Source of the DNA: CAZIUL01 sp964542475
GTDB taxonomy: Bacteria; Planctomycetota; B15-G4; CAYZWU01
DNA: 64,000 bases
Direction of reading: 5' to 3'
NCBI GenBank assembly: GCA_964542475.1
Contig: CAZIUL010000009.1
Coordinates: 65,905 to 129,904 of the forward strand
The notes under the pieces were generated by a model. It was not told where the DNA came from, made no database searches, and saw only the letters and a list, made by a program, of their open reading frames with translations. Position 1 is the first letter of the stretch, and each line of letters begins with the position of its first letter. Shown in pieces: positions 17,301 to 25,831 of the stretch. Position numbers and translations under genes: made by a program.

Positions 17301-18487
17301 GAAGTTCCAAGGTCGTTCAAACCATAAAGCTTGCGCTGCAGCTCGGTATCCAGACGGATACAGATCGAACTTGCCTTGACTCCCAAAGGGCTGAATAACC
17401 TTTCGTTGGACAGCTCGCAGATCGTAAACGGCGGAGTGCCTGAAATATTCTCGAAGTCCGCGTCATAAAGGGCGGTCTCTGAGCAGACCAGCATCATGTG
17501 CTGTTTCGTTGCCACAATCGACTTGACACCTACCTTGGTCATGTTGAAAAACGTATACCCCAGAAACTCGAACTCATCCGAGCCTGCTTCCATCATCGCA
17601 AGATATCCAAGCTCGGAGAATGTCTCGTCAACAGCCGTGTACATGACTGAATCATCGTATGCGAGAAATATGTTCTCCTCACTGACGGTATCCCCATCAA
17701 GGTCCGAGCCCTGGATGTTATCGCTGTCAAAATCAAGGGGCTGATCGAACTGAATCTCGATGTCCCTTGGCGCGGGAAAACCCTGCAACTCGCCTGAAAC
17801 ACTGTTGATGGGGAAATCCACGGTGCCGTCCACAGGATCGGTGGTCACCACTCCGGGTGGCAGGACCGGCTGGTTCTTGAAGAAAAAAGCAGGCATTTCT
17901 TCGGGCCAGGTTGTAAACTCGATCGGAAAATCCACACCTGGATCAATGGCAACCAGATCTTCGATACTCCCCGATGTTCCGGTCGGTACAAAAACGGTGT
18001 ATGTATAACCCGGCAGAAGACCCGGGACGTTTTGGGCCACCGCATTTATCGAAAGATCGATCTCCCCCGTGGGTATATAGGGAGTAAAAACAACTACGTT
18101 GTCCATGATCTCGTATGTGCCCCTGGCAACGATTAGGTTCTTTGTCCCATCGAGAGCAACATCCGGGCCCTGATAATCCAAGCCGGGGTTGGCATTGATG
18201 AGAATGTTCCCTGAATGGACATCACCCGCTACCGGATCGGAAAAGGTGAACAGGACCTGCTGGCTCAACGGCACATTCGCAGGAGGTGTTTTCGTAGCTC
18301 CTGACAAGTCGGTGTATTCGGGAAAGGTTATGGATGTCAGCGTCTGGCCTTTGTATCCGGCCCCTCCATGTCCGCCGCCGCCGCCACCGCCGCCGCCGCC
18401 GCAGCTCGACAGGGCAAACGTAAACAGGAACGAGCAAAACAAAACCACTGAAAACCGAGCAGGATGAAATGCCTTAAACCGTTTCAT
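14390..18487 (-). CDS. Giant poly-glycine Ig-like lipoprotein 2
   Basis: 1365 aa from the ATG at 18487 (AAGGAA 9 bases upstream; a longer frame to 18538 lacks this support). Signal residues 1-28, lipobox LSSC (Cys29), then ten glycines. Two SbsA/Big_5-like Ig modules cover about residues 45-270. Residues about 290-520 look like a propeller with repeated 'GALYGL..' and 'TALYDA..' strands. From about 690 to 1090 the protein is glycine-rich with beta-helix-like text ('GEVTIGGTIDVSGQNG', 'SGGAIILNSAKTITIEENG'). The end is a sandwich-like module ending 'KQFIRFRIRLDSAW...PQIDYVRMRFKY'. Probably a large surface lipoprotein. It is 93 bases downstream of the next lipoprotein gene and likely cotranscribed. 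Function unknown. Confidence 0.85.
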   Translation of the reverse strand: MKRFKAFHPARFSVVLFCSFLFTFALSSCGGGGGGGGGGHGGAGYKGQTLTSITFPEYTDLSGATKTPPANVPLSQQVLFTFSDPVAGDVHSGNILINANPGLDYQGPDVALDGTKNLIVARGTYEIMDNVVVFTPYIPTGEIDLSINAVAQNVPGLLPGYTYTVFVPTGTSGSIEDLVAIDPGVDFPIEFTTWPEEMPAFFFKNQPVLPPGVVTTDPVDGTVDFPINSVSGELQGFPAPRDIEIQFDQPLDFDSDNIQGSDLDGDTVSEENIFLAYDDSVMYTAVDETFSELGYLAMMEAGSDEFEFLGYTFFNMTKVGVKSIVATKQHMMLVCSETALYDADFENISGTPPFTICELSNERLFSPLGVKASSICIRLDTELQRKLYGLNDLGTSLLEIDVDTGAVVVLGTLVAGLGDFVDLTMGRDGALYGLRVYDPGTPNAISSIEKINSNLTCETVVSGLSGDYCSLDFFHIDTMVLYEANAMEVVHLDLQTGSVKETHAIDDAQLTSDRRVDFALRHYELGGTVTLLNNSYHGATVKLEPSGILPIGKRIEMMVRFSLKNLSGGSMHENYGFDPYGAEFVGSFETYDPGPGDAVIEDFFMEEFLDNEMEQTKHELANARAIWNVQDLDGQPPEYKHLLAGLGLSGSGELGDFRPVVGVASIVMLDTDYQPLPLNNGATPDITKPVIIKTGEFHFREINIPYGVTVMAMGSKPLVFTATGEVTIGGTIDVSGQNGTNDTTFNSAFMPTPGGPPGPGGGRGGMGQPPIPPNFKNLTDLQSVPTGERGYGPGNIKQTGGFGGESGAKDKFVPWQGSKNDPDSRGAGGGGGSFYQEGHIGYPGKGQYGVDEDGEFYIRDVWEWWDGSYEYDPTWHEGDPLDEQTKINEFGNTGDEHIDHAPHPGDIGNLVFKDGDEDNDFIGEYGEVKELIGGQGGGGGGSRLDSMRPVTKGQGAAQNPPKAASCYDSKGGGGGGGSGSIAIHSLEGISIESTGCIYAMGGRGGGGEVIGHSSFGGGAGGGSGGAIILNSAKTITIEENGCLNVAGGWGDDAKETTGVGYVGILEPCKIQPGNGLLNYSAFCSWSRGDGGYGGYGLIQLMVPDPENDLVMVGWPDGEPKEWTSVECDICKIQWEPDKMKHYNAGQQVYYSRFEVRVKGTPKNYYGEFPRTTECLVDPYKTKSTISSHTYAVSKWIDMGRIIDRNPINDEIPPYFWFENPEPGTFPDLLDGFRGVRETTIGGQSWAEAYTIGHYVLNGATPPDDEDSNDFKVEAPDSKVAQIDYIPEDNHVAFQFQGTDALIPGSKVANEDPAVVNEDTWTHDLTELSGKQFIRFRIRLDSAWIGTLSPESKKPQIDYVRMRFKY

Positions 18488-18580
18488 GGTTCCAATTCCT
18501 TTATATTGAAAACCGAGCCATACAATAAAAACTCGCATTTCCTGTACAAAAACTACGGCATCAGCTTCCAGATGCCATTG

Positions 18581-21500
18581 CTAATCTTCAACGATCAGAT
18601 AAGGAATCACAATCGAGTCTATGCTGGGAACCACCCCAGCATCCACATTTGCTGTAAACAGGGCCTTGAAACGAATATAATTGTAATTCTTATATGCCAT
18701 ATTCACATTGAAACCCATAACCTCGCCAGGCTGAACCCACCCTGATTGACTGCCCGGGATATAAGGATTGGCCGTGGTTTGAAAGCTGAGGTCCAAGCCT
18801 GTCCCTTCAGGGATATTTTCCAGATCCGGCAATATAATCGGGTTAATGAACTGCATGTCATAACCGCCTTGGATATCAGTGCCGAGATAAGGCGACACTA
18901 TTGTAGATTTCCGTTTTACGTAGTCGAAGATCATGAAATACCGCGAATTGTCGCCGTATTTACCTGTAAAATTTGTCAAGGGGCCCTGGGCATTCGGATA
19001 TTTGCCTGGTTGTGTACAACCGTAGACAAGGCCAATGACGGAGTTTGGACTGGTAGGATCGTCACCGCGTGTGTATACCCTGAACCTCGGCAGCGCGCTG
19101 GACAAGATCGCTGCATGATAGGTAAAACCGTTACTTATTGATGCGCTGGCCTTCGTGTTCGGGTCCGTCCTGTACTCGATAAGCATGGACTGGTTCGAGT
19201 CGTATTCAAAGCCCGGATTTCCGACCGGTTTGTCAAACTCCGGCCACGGTACGTAGTAAAAAAAATTCTGACTCCCAGCGTTTTTGGGCGCGTAGAGGTT
19301 ATGCCAGTCCATTGAATAGGGCACACCATCATTGTTTTTCCCGAGCACAACTGTATGGACATAAGGCTGGCGGTTTTGATTGAAATTCTGAACGAGACCG
19401 CTTTGGGGGTGGTCCGGGATCCCATCGCAATTATCGTCGTTTGACAAAGGTACAATGTTTGTCAATGAAATGAGAATCGACATCTTCTCAATCACTGAGT
19501 TCGTTATCCAGCCGCCGATAGGAGCCCAGGAAAGGCCGATCAGATCCAGAACCGTATCCTCATAAGCAAGTATATCCGGGGAACAATCGCCCCGCCGGTA
19601 TGTGTGTTGAAACCGGCTCCCGTATGAACTGTTAACCGGCGTACCCGTGCCGAAGGGGAGTGCGAACAACGGATCCGGATAGTGCGGCGAGGACGGGGGT
19701 GGTGGATTCCATTCGTCGAAAATATGTTCAATGAACTCCACTGAATGTCCGCTCAAAAAACCGTTCAGGCCTAACGCGATGTCAGCGATGTGTGGACCAT
19801 AGACCATGGGATCGCCTTGGCCATCGACCTGGTGGTCATAAAAGATACCACCCGAGATGGGCGGGTTTCCCACAGTTCCTGTTTCCGGCAAGCCCATGAA
19901 CCTGTGCACCAAAACGCCGTTCTCCGGACGGCTCTCCGGGTCAGGCGCTGCTTGAATGTTGAACTCGTACTTAAAATCCACCGCGGGCGGAAACGCCCCG
20001 TAACCCGTGCTGTCCGAATACGCCACGCACCATTTGCTCCCTTTATCGAAAAAGTAAGCGGGCAGCCCCAAAGCCTGTCCCCCGAGGCTCATGACCCCCA
20101 ACACGCCGATCTTTTCCAGATCCTCTTCTACGCCCTCGGGCAGGTCATCGCCGAAAGAATCGTAAAAATCATTCAAGACCTGATCAGGGGGCACCGTGCG
20201 AATCGTCATGCGAAGAGATTTGGGCTGACCACCGAAGCCTACCAGCTGTTCCCCGGTAAGGCCGAACTGGTCGTCAACTATCGGTTCGAATGAAAGAATG
20301 CTGTTGCTTTTACGTGCTGCCGTACGACCGACTTTCATGTAGTCGAAACCGGGATCTTCGATGTTCACGGAGCCTTTACAAACATAAAAAGTTTCGTACG
20401 GTCTGAACGAACCCGGATCCATGGCTTCTGAAAACCGGAAAGAAAGCCGCCAGTTGGAATCTACAGAATTGGTTCCGCTGGAGCCGGGATCGTAGTCAAC
20501 TTCCTCCCAGATCTCATCGTTCTCGTTCCACTCCTCCCAGATCACGAAATTGAAAAGATCGGAGTTCTTGGCATCCTCAAGATCATCATCGTCTTTAGGG
20601 TAGTTATCCGGGTCTACGGCGGCCAAAGGATCTCCGGTTCCTGGGATCGGTTCGAAAAACTCGGCCCGCTGCAGGTGGTACTCGTCCGGATCCTGGACGC
20701 CTGGAATACCGGGATCAGGCGGGACGTTGAACTGTCCCACTATATAAAGTGTGTCCGGCGTGTTGTGATCGACGCGTACTTTCTCCTCTGTCGCCGTATT
20801 TTGGCGCAGCGTCAACAGTGCTCCCGCCCACTCCCCATCGCCTCCGTTTGCTTCATCGTTGAAGCTGTTTTCCGGGTTCTGGGGGTCCCAGATCGGGCCC
20901 ATATCCGGGTCAACTATCGCTGTCAATCCGGAACCGTTGCCCACGGAACCCTCCTCGTCCTGATCGGAAGGATACCTTACTTCCCGTATGATCCTGGGCG
21001 GTGTCAGGTCAGGGAGAAAACCATTGAAAGAAATGTCTCCGAAGTTGATGAAATCGAGATAGGTATTTCCGGGATTGAAGCCTACCGGCTTGCCCGGTGT
21101 TCCCAGAAGATCTTCCCTCGCGCTCAATGAGGTGCCGGTAGCGGATTGGAGAACGTTGTTTCCTGTTCCTTCCGAGTAAATCCTGATTCTCAGGTATCCA
21201 TCCTGAGAGGCTATTGGGTTCCCTGCCTGGTCGAATATGAGGGGGCTAGCTGGAAAACCCACCGCACCCTCGACAACCGGATTCAAAACCAACCTGTCGC
21301 CAAACAGCACCGCTTCAACCGAAATCAAATTATCAATATCCGTCCTGATCTGGACCGGGCTCTGAGCCGTTAAAAAACCGTTACCGTCTAGGTTAAGGCA
21401 CTTGCTGTCCAGCTCCTTCGAAAAATCCAGGATCAACACACTGTTTCTTGGAATAATCGGTACCTTGAAAGACGAGTTGGGGAGATCCGTGAGACCGAAA

Positions 21501-21847
21501 GAACCAAGGTCGAGCTTCTTCACTTGGTTAAGCGGCATGCCAGGATCGAAAAGCGATTTGGGGTAACCGCTCACCAGGAGTCCGGTGATGGGGTCCGTCT
21601 CGATAATGGTTTCCGGGCTGACCACTTCAGCAACATTCCCCGCAGGATCAAGCAGTGACCTTCCGAAATATATCTCTTCCAGATAAAATTCGCTATCCCC
21701 TTGTTGCCCACCGGGATTGGAAGAACCACCTCCTCCACCCCCGCCGCCCCCGCCGCCCCCGCCGCCGCATCCCCCAAGAACCACGGCGACGACAAGAAAA
21801 GAACCAAAGCATACCTTACCGAATCTAACTGCTGTGGACCCACTCAT
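18581..21847 (-). CDS. Giant poly-glycine Ig-like lipoprotein 1
   Basis: 1088 aa. The ATG at 21847 has GAGG nine bases upstream; the frame opens 18 bases earlier at a TTG. Lipobox LGGC (Cys27) is followed by 14 glycines encoded by a near-perfect triplet repeat (21725-21770). Ig-like SbsA/Big_5 text follows ('NSVLILDFSKELDSKCLN', 'NWRLSFRFSEAMDPGSFRP'). The middle is rich in Asp/Pro/Asn with no enzyme motif. The last 90 residues ('YNYIRFKALFTANVDAG..PSIDSIVIPYL') resemble the C-terminal module of the next lipoprotein. A predicted cell-surface or outer-membrane lipoprotein. The gene is first of a same-strand run ending at pilD. Confidence 0.85.
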   Translation of the reverse strand: MSGSTAVRFGKVCFGSFLVVAVVLGGCGGGGGGGGGGGGGGSSNPGGQQGDSEFYLEEIYFGRSLLDPAGNVAEVVSPETIIETDPITGLLVSGYPKSLFDPGMPLNQVKKLDLGSFGLTDLPNSSFKVPIIPRNSVLILDFSKELDSKCLNLDGNGFLTAQSPVQIRTDIDNLISVEAVLFGDRLVLNPVVEGAVGFPASPLIFDQAGNPIASQDGYLRIRIYSEGTGNNVLQSATGTSLSAREDLLGTPGKPVGFNPGNTYLDFINFGDISFNGFLPDLTPPRIIREVRYPSDQDEEGSVGNGSGLTAIVDPDMGPIWDPQNPENSFNDEANGGDGEWAGALLTLRQNTATEEKVRVDHNTPDTLYIVGQFNVPPDPGIPGVQDPDEYHLQRAEFFEPIPGTGDPLAAVDPDNYPKDDDDLEDAKNSDLFNFVIWEEWNENDEIWEEVDYDPGSSGTNSVDSNWRLSFRFSEAMDPGSFRPYETFYVCKGSVNIEDPGFDYMKVGRTAARKSNSILSFEPIVDDQFGLTGEQLVGFGGQPKSLRMTIRTVPPDQVLNDFYDSFGDDLPEGVEEDLEKIGVLGVMSLGGQALGLPAYFFDKGSKWCVAYSDSTGYGAFPPAVDFKYEFNIQAAPDPESRPENGVLVHRFMGLPETGTVGNPPISGGIFYDHQVDGQGDPMVYGPHIADIALGLNGFLSGHSVEFIEHIFDEWNPPPPSSPHYPDPLFALPFGTGTPVNSSYGSRFQHTYRRGDCSPDILAYEDTVLDLIGLSWAPIGGWITNSVIEKMSILISLTNIVPLSNDDNCDGIPDHPQSGLVQNFNQNRQPYVHTVVLGKNNDGVPYSMDWHNLYAPKNAGSQNFFYYVPWPEFDKPVGNPGFEYDSNQSMLIEYRTDPNTKASASISNGFTYHAAILSSALPRFRVYTRGDDPTSPNSVIGLVYGCTQPGKYPNAQGPLTNFTGKYGDNSRYFMIFDYVKRKSTIVSPYLGTDIQGGYDMQFINPIILPDLENIPEGTGLDLSFQTTANPYIPGSQSGWVQPGEVMGFNVNMAYKNYNYIRFKALFTANVDAGVVPSIDSIVIPYLIVED

Positions 21848-22378
21848 GTAACTTACCCTCAGCAATAAAACCCTCAGAATCCAATTAAGCTTGGCTGCAA
21901 CACAAAACCAGTACCGACAATTGAAAACTCAAGCCTTCAATCAGAAAACCTGGAGCCCTTGTAAAATCATATACAAAAAGCGCCTACCGGGATTTTTTGG
22001 TCGATTCGCAACCTTGGCTCGGAAAAGACACAATAAGATTTTCGAAACAATATAGCCAATATGAATTTTAATCGAAATATCGGTTAAATCAAACTAATAA
22101 CCTCCATTCCATAGCCGATAAAGCACTTAAAGCAATTACCATTCCCTCTCGGAACACAATGGTTGCCTGCAACCACATAGTGTACAACGAATTACACAAA
22201 CACAACTTTTGGCTCGGGATCAGGTTGGTATCACAATGAGTGCCAAATCGCTCATCTTCTGTTTCAGTGGTAATATACTCACAACTCTCAAAACAGTAAC
22301 CGGCTATCTAACCCGATTATTTCATACTCTTCGTCGCGAGGTCCCCGAGCAGAATAGGATGAAAAAATCGGGCTTAGT
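21848..22378. other. 531-base intergenic region
   Basis: AT-rich upstream region of the giant lipoprotein run, so its promoter should lie here. It holds the R1 copy C at 22309-22376, which ends just before the stop codon of the MnmE-like gene. No gene, RNA or strong terminator was recognised in the rest. Confidence 0.6.
22309..22376 (+). repeat. Dispersed palindromic element R1, copy C (short hairpin form)
   Basis: 68 bases: TAACCCGATTATTTCATAC on the left and, inverted on the right, TAAGCCCGATTTTTTCATCC. The middle keeps only TCGTCGCGAGG and a CCCCGAGCAGAA junction, so the central palindrome is lost. Flanked by TA dinucleotides. Confidence 0.85.
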
Positions 22379-23614
22379 TCAGGGATGAGTCATGGGACAT
22401 GGATACAGGTAGCTATCGAGCCTTGAGCAAAGCCTCGAATCGGGCGTTAGCGTCTCCAGGGCTTTTCTTGCTCTTCTAACCATCGCAAGCTGTCTTCGGT
22501 TCACCAACACTGGTTCTTCCCGGACAACAAGCTTCCTTAATCCCAGAGACAGGGCCATTTTTTCGAGAAGCGGTTCGAGCCCGACCCTATTTAAAGCTGA
22601 GACATTTACAGACATTGCTCCTCGACTCATAGAAAAGGAGGCCGGCTGGATTTCTTTCCCTCGCTTCATTAGGTCCACTTTGTTATGAACGATGATAAGC
22701 CTTTTCTTCTCGTTTGTCGGGCGCTCATGGCTCTTGCTGAACGATGCGAATGATTCGGCTTCCCTGCAGTCAACCACGAAAATGAAAAGATCACCGTCGC
22801 GCTTGAGGTGCCCGGCCACCTGAAAAGCTTTGCGCATCAGCTCGGAGCCGCTGCAGCTCTGTTCGCCCGGTAAATCGAAAAGGCGTACCGGAAACCCATC
22901 GAGCAGCAGTCCGGCCTCAACAGGATCCCTGGTGGTTCCCGGTGTCTTTGAGGTCAATGCCCGGTGCTCGTCAAGAAGGGCGTTGAAAAGCGTGGACTTC
23001 CCAGCGTTGGCAGGGCCATGGATAACTACCCTGGGTGAGCTGTGGAGAAACCTCCCCACGCTGTAGCTCTCCTCGAGACGAATCGCCGATTTCAAGGCCG
23101 ATGGCACCGTCCCATCATCGGTTTTATGCTCCTCGGAACGAAGCACCAGTAGTGCCCCGACCAGCTTTTGTAACTTCTCCCTGAGAGTACCTCCTAGCAG
23201 GTGGGCAATAACAGCGGCCTGATTGCCGCCCTCACCGCGAAGCAGGTCGGTCAACAGGTCGTGGTCCAATGTTTTTTTCTGTAAAAGCCGGTCCCAGGAG
23301 GTTGCTTGCGCTCCGTAAGATGTCAGCAGCTCCAAAATGGATGAGGCGGGAGCCGAACCTCCGTGACAACAGATTTCATAGGCGGGAGGAGCCGTGCTCG
23401 TGCACACAACAAGCACTTCATCCAGAAGCCTGCCGGCGCGCTCGATAAAACCATAAGCTGCACGGCTGTCCGCTGGAAGCGGTGGCCTGTCGGTTCGAGC
23501 CCGCCGGAAAAAACGAGCCAGCAACCCCTCGGATCCGATGCCTGTCAGCAGAATGACGGCAACACCTGACGGCGACCGCGGAGTCAGGAGAGCAACAAGA
23601 GGCATGTCGATCAT
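22379..23614 (-). CDS. MnmE/TrmE-like GTPase lacking the C-terminal CIGK end
   Basis: 411 aa from the ATG at 23614 (the frame begins 42 bases earlier at a GTG; another Met is at 23605). The N-terminal part matches the MnmE folate-binding domain in pattern ('PLVALLTPRSPSGVAVILLTG' and 'LLDEVLVV...EICCHGG'). The GTPase domain has G1 GPANAGKST (190-198), 'TPGTTRDPVEAG', G3 DLPG and G4 NKVD. Full MnmE is about 450-460 aa and ends in a Cys-containing CIGK motif needed for tRNA wobble-uridine modification; here the protein ends '..YLYPCPMTHP' without it. It is either a divergent lineage-specific form or a paralogue with another role. It lies downstream of coaX. Confidence 0.75.
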   Translation of the reverse strand: MIDMPLVALLTPRSPSGVAVILLTGIGSEGLLARFFRRARTDRPPLPADSRAAYGFIERAGRLLDEVLVVCTSTAPPAYEICCHGGSAPASSILELLTSYGAQATSWDRLLQKKTLDHDLLTDLLRGEGGNQAAVIAHLLGGTLREKLQKLVGALLVLRSEEHKTDDGTVPSALKSAIRLEESYSVGRFLHSSPRVVIHGPANAGKSTLFNALLDEHRALTSKTPGTTRDPVEAGLLLDGFPVRLFDLPGEQSCSGSELMRKAFQVAGHLKRDGDLFIFVVDCREAESFASFSKSHERPTNEKKRLIIVHNKVDLMKRGKEIQPASFSMSRGAMSVNVSALNRVGLEPLLEKMALSLGLRKLVVREEPVLVNRRQLAMVRRARKALETLTPDSRLCSRLDSYLYPCPMTHP

Positions 23615-23709
23615 CTTTTCACGAAAAGTAGATAAAAGTGTGCTGCTGTACCGCACGGGTATAGACGGTCTTCAAGAGGCCGGTGCCAAATAACACCACC
23701 ACGTCCGAA

Positions 23710-24471
23710 TCACTTGTGCGCCGCAAAAAAGGCCAATGCGAGCCCCTTCAAGACCAGGTCCGGATCGTGATAATCCACGCAGGATGTCCTTGAGACGAAT
23801 AGCGGCCCATCTCCTCCGGTCACAACCACGCGACACCCTTTTTCAGCTTCCGCAAGAAACCTCTCGACCAGCAACTCGACCATGGCCAGATAACCGTTTT
23901 CAACACCGGAACGGATGGCTGATTCGGTGTCCCTGCCAAGCAAAGAAGGCTGTTTTGCAGCTCCAATGTCAACGCTTGGAAGCCCAGCACAGCCGACAGC
24001 AAGAGACCGCGCCATGAGGCCCAGTCCAGGCGCAATCGCTCCTCCCATAAAAGCTCCTGTTCCATCGATACGGTTGAAGGTTACAGCGGTTCCACAATCA
24101 ACCACTATCAAAGGAGAACCGTATATTTTTTCGGCAGCCAGACAATCCAACAGGCGATCATGGCCTGTTTGTTCGGGTAGAGCAGTCAGGTTCGTGATCG
24201 GTAATGCAAAGTCACGGCCCAGCACCTGCATCGATTTGGGAAACAGATCGCTGAAGGATGAAAAAACAGGAGGGTTCACGGAGGAAGCAAGGATCGGAAC
24301 ATCGTTTCCACGCTCTCGGAGCAGCCAATCCATCAATTCGGGCCAGGACTCCCGCTCGGCAACTGCCGAGCGTTTTCTGGTCAGCACATCGAGGTCGTCC
24401 AGAATTGCGGATGATATCCAGGAATTTCCAAAGCTGAGAACCGCCACTCTCAAGGGGAGCACTCCCTGCAA
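23710..24471 (-). CDS. coaX: Type III pantothenate kinase-like protein (CoaX)
   Basis: 253 aa from a TTG at 24471; other near starts (GTG at residues 4 or 9) are possible. CoaX signatures: 'PEQTGHDRLLDCLAAEKIYG' with the catalytic-base Asp (105), 'LIVVDCGTAVTF' (Asp125) and 'GGAIAPGLGLMARSLA'. The first ASKHA phosphate motif, normally DxGNT, reads SFGNS (13-17), so its Asp is missing. CoaX phosphorylates pantothenate, the first step of coenzyme A synthesis. Whether this copy is active is uncertain. It lies between the PDZ protein gene and the MnmE-like gene on the same strand. Confidence 0.8.
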   Translation of the reverse strand: MQGVLPLRVAVLSFGNSWISSAILDDLDVLTRKRSAVAERESWPELMDWLLRERGNDVPILASSVNPPVFSSFSDLFPKSMQVLGRDFALPITNLTALPEQTGHDRLLDCLAAEKIYGSPLIVVDCGTAVTFNRIDGTGAFMGGAIAPGLGLMARSLAVGCAGLPSVDIGAAKQPSLLGRDTESAIRSGVENGYLAMVELLVERFLAEAEKGCRVVVTGGDGPLFVSRTSCVDYHDPDLVLKGLALAFFAAHK

Positions 24472-24556
24472 CCAATCAAAACCGTTTTCCGGTCAACGCC
24501 AAAGTTCACCTGGAAAAAGCGCGGGAGCTCTATGCTGTCCACAGGCAACGACTCCG

Positions 24557-25567
24557 TTAATCATTGGGAACAAAAAAGGTTTTCGTGATGTGCTTGCCGT
24601 GCCGGCTTATGACCACAACGTATTTCCCTTCGTTCGGATGATCCTTGAAGTAGTTGATGGCTCCGGCCTTGTTATGAACCGGAAATCCGTTGATTGAAAC
24701 AAGAATATCTCCTGCCTGTAAACCATAGCTGGTTCCAAGCGAACTCTTCTCCATGGCTGTCAGTTTCAGTTCCGTCTTCCCTGTCTTGGGGTTCGTCATC
24801 GATGCCCAGGTTATTTTCGCCAGCTCGTTTTCATAGCCGGTGCGTAGCTGATCATGATCGTTCTTGGACACGAAAAAGTGATCCGGTTTGAATTCGGTGG
24901 TCTGTTCGGGAGGGTTCTTGAGGTACTCCTGAACCTCCTCGAAATCCTCCGGGCTTACAGCATTCTTGGCATCGGAGCCGGATCCATCCGCATTCAGGAA
25001 CTCGAGGGAAACAGCCGATTGCTTTCCGCAATAGGAAAAAATCACCCGGTCTTTTTCGATCTTGAGAACCTTCCCGTTGAAAGGATGAACATCGTAGGGC
25101 GGCTTGAGCGGATCGCCCTCCTTGCTCCAGATCTGCAGCTTGAACGGTTTCTCGCTCTCCTCCGCTTCCAGTTCCGGATAGTAAATTCTGGCCATGCTTT
25201 CCGTGGGATCGGCGGATTTCAGAATTATGATTACAGACAGGATGTCTTCAATCGGCCCTTCTTCAAGTGCATCGATTGTATCGTTATCCAGCTCGGCGGC
25301 TTCCACCCTTTTAAATCCGCTTATCGGTGCCTTCCAAATAGCGGAATAATTGTTGATGTCGATTACGGTTTCGCCGCGCTTTATGTCCCCCCTTTTGACT
25401 CCCTTTTCATAGTCGTTCAGAAAAACCTTTCCGCTCGTGGGCTGGAATTTTCCTTCGGCCTTCTTTTGGTAGATCAATATGAATGTAAACGCGATGCATA
25501 GGATGATCAGGATGTTTAACGTCCAGATCAGGGTCTTGCTCCGGCGGATGTTCATTCGAAAAAGCAT
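24557..25567 (-). CDS. GspC/PilP-like inner-membrane PDZ protein
   Basis: 336 aa from the ATG at 25567, chosen over an upstream frame start because GGAG lies 9 bases before it and a basic stretch then leads into the membrane helix. One transmembrane segment (about 13-33) is followed by a periplasmic region of about 220 residues. The C-terminal PDZ-like domain (about 260-330) has 'GLQAGDILVSINGFPVHNKA', very like the GspC PDZ. GspC bridges the inner-membrane platform and the secretin in type II secretion and can select substrates. It lies directly downstream of the second pilT, so it is probably part of the pilus/secretion machine encoded in this window. Confidence 0.75.
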   Translation of the reverse strand: MLFRMNIRRSKTLIWTLNILIILCIAFTFILIYQKKAEGKFQPTSGKVFLNDYEKGVKRGDIKRGETVIDINNYSAIWKAPISGFKRVEAAELDNDTIDALEEGPIEDILSVIIILKSADPTESMARIYYPELEAEESEKPFKLQIWSKEGDPLKPPYDVHPFNGKVLKIEKDRVIFSYCGKQSAVSLEFLNADGSGSDAKNAVSPEDFEEVQEYLKNPPEQTTEFKPDHFFVSKNDHDQLRTGYENELAKITWASMTNPKTGKTELKLTAMEKSSLGTSYGLQAGDILVSINGFPVHNKAGAINYFKDHPNEGKYVVVISRHGKHITKTFFVPND

Positions 25568-25831
25568 GGATGTATGCTCCAAATACCTATGGGCCAAATT
25601 GGCGATGTGTACTGGTGTAAGGTTTTTCGCCCCTGCGGAAACCACCTGTTCGCGTATACGAGCGAAAAATTTTTCGCCACAACGGTATCATTTCCATGAA
25701 GAATGTAAAACAAAAACATTCCTGACCAAGCCGGTGCAAAGCGTCGGGTCAGGTTGATCTATGCTTCTATGACCGGCGTTTGTCCAGGAAAATTCCCGGC
25801 ATCAAGCACGGGAAAAACAGTTGGTGCCGTA

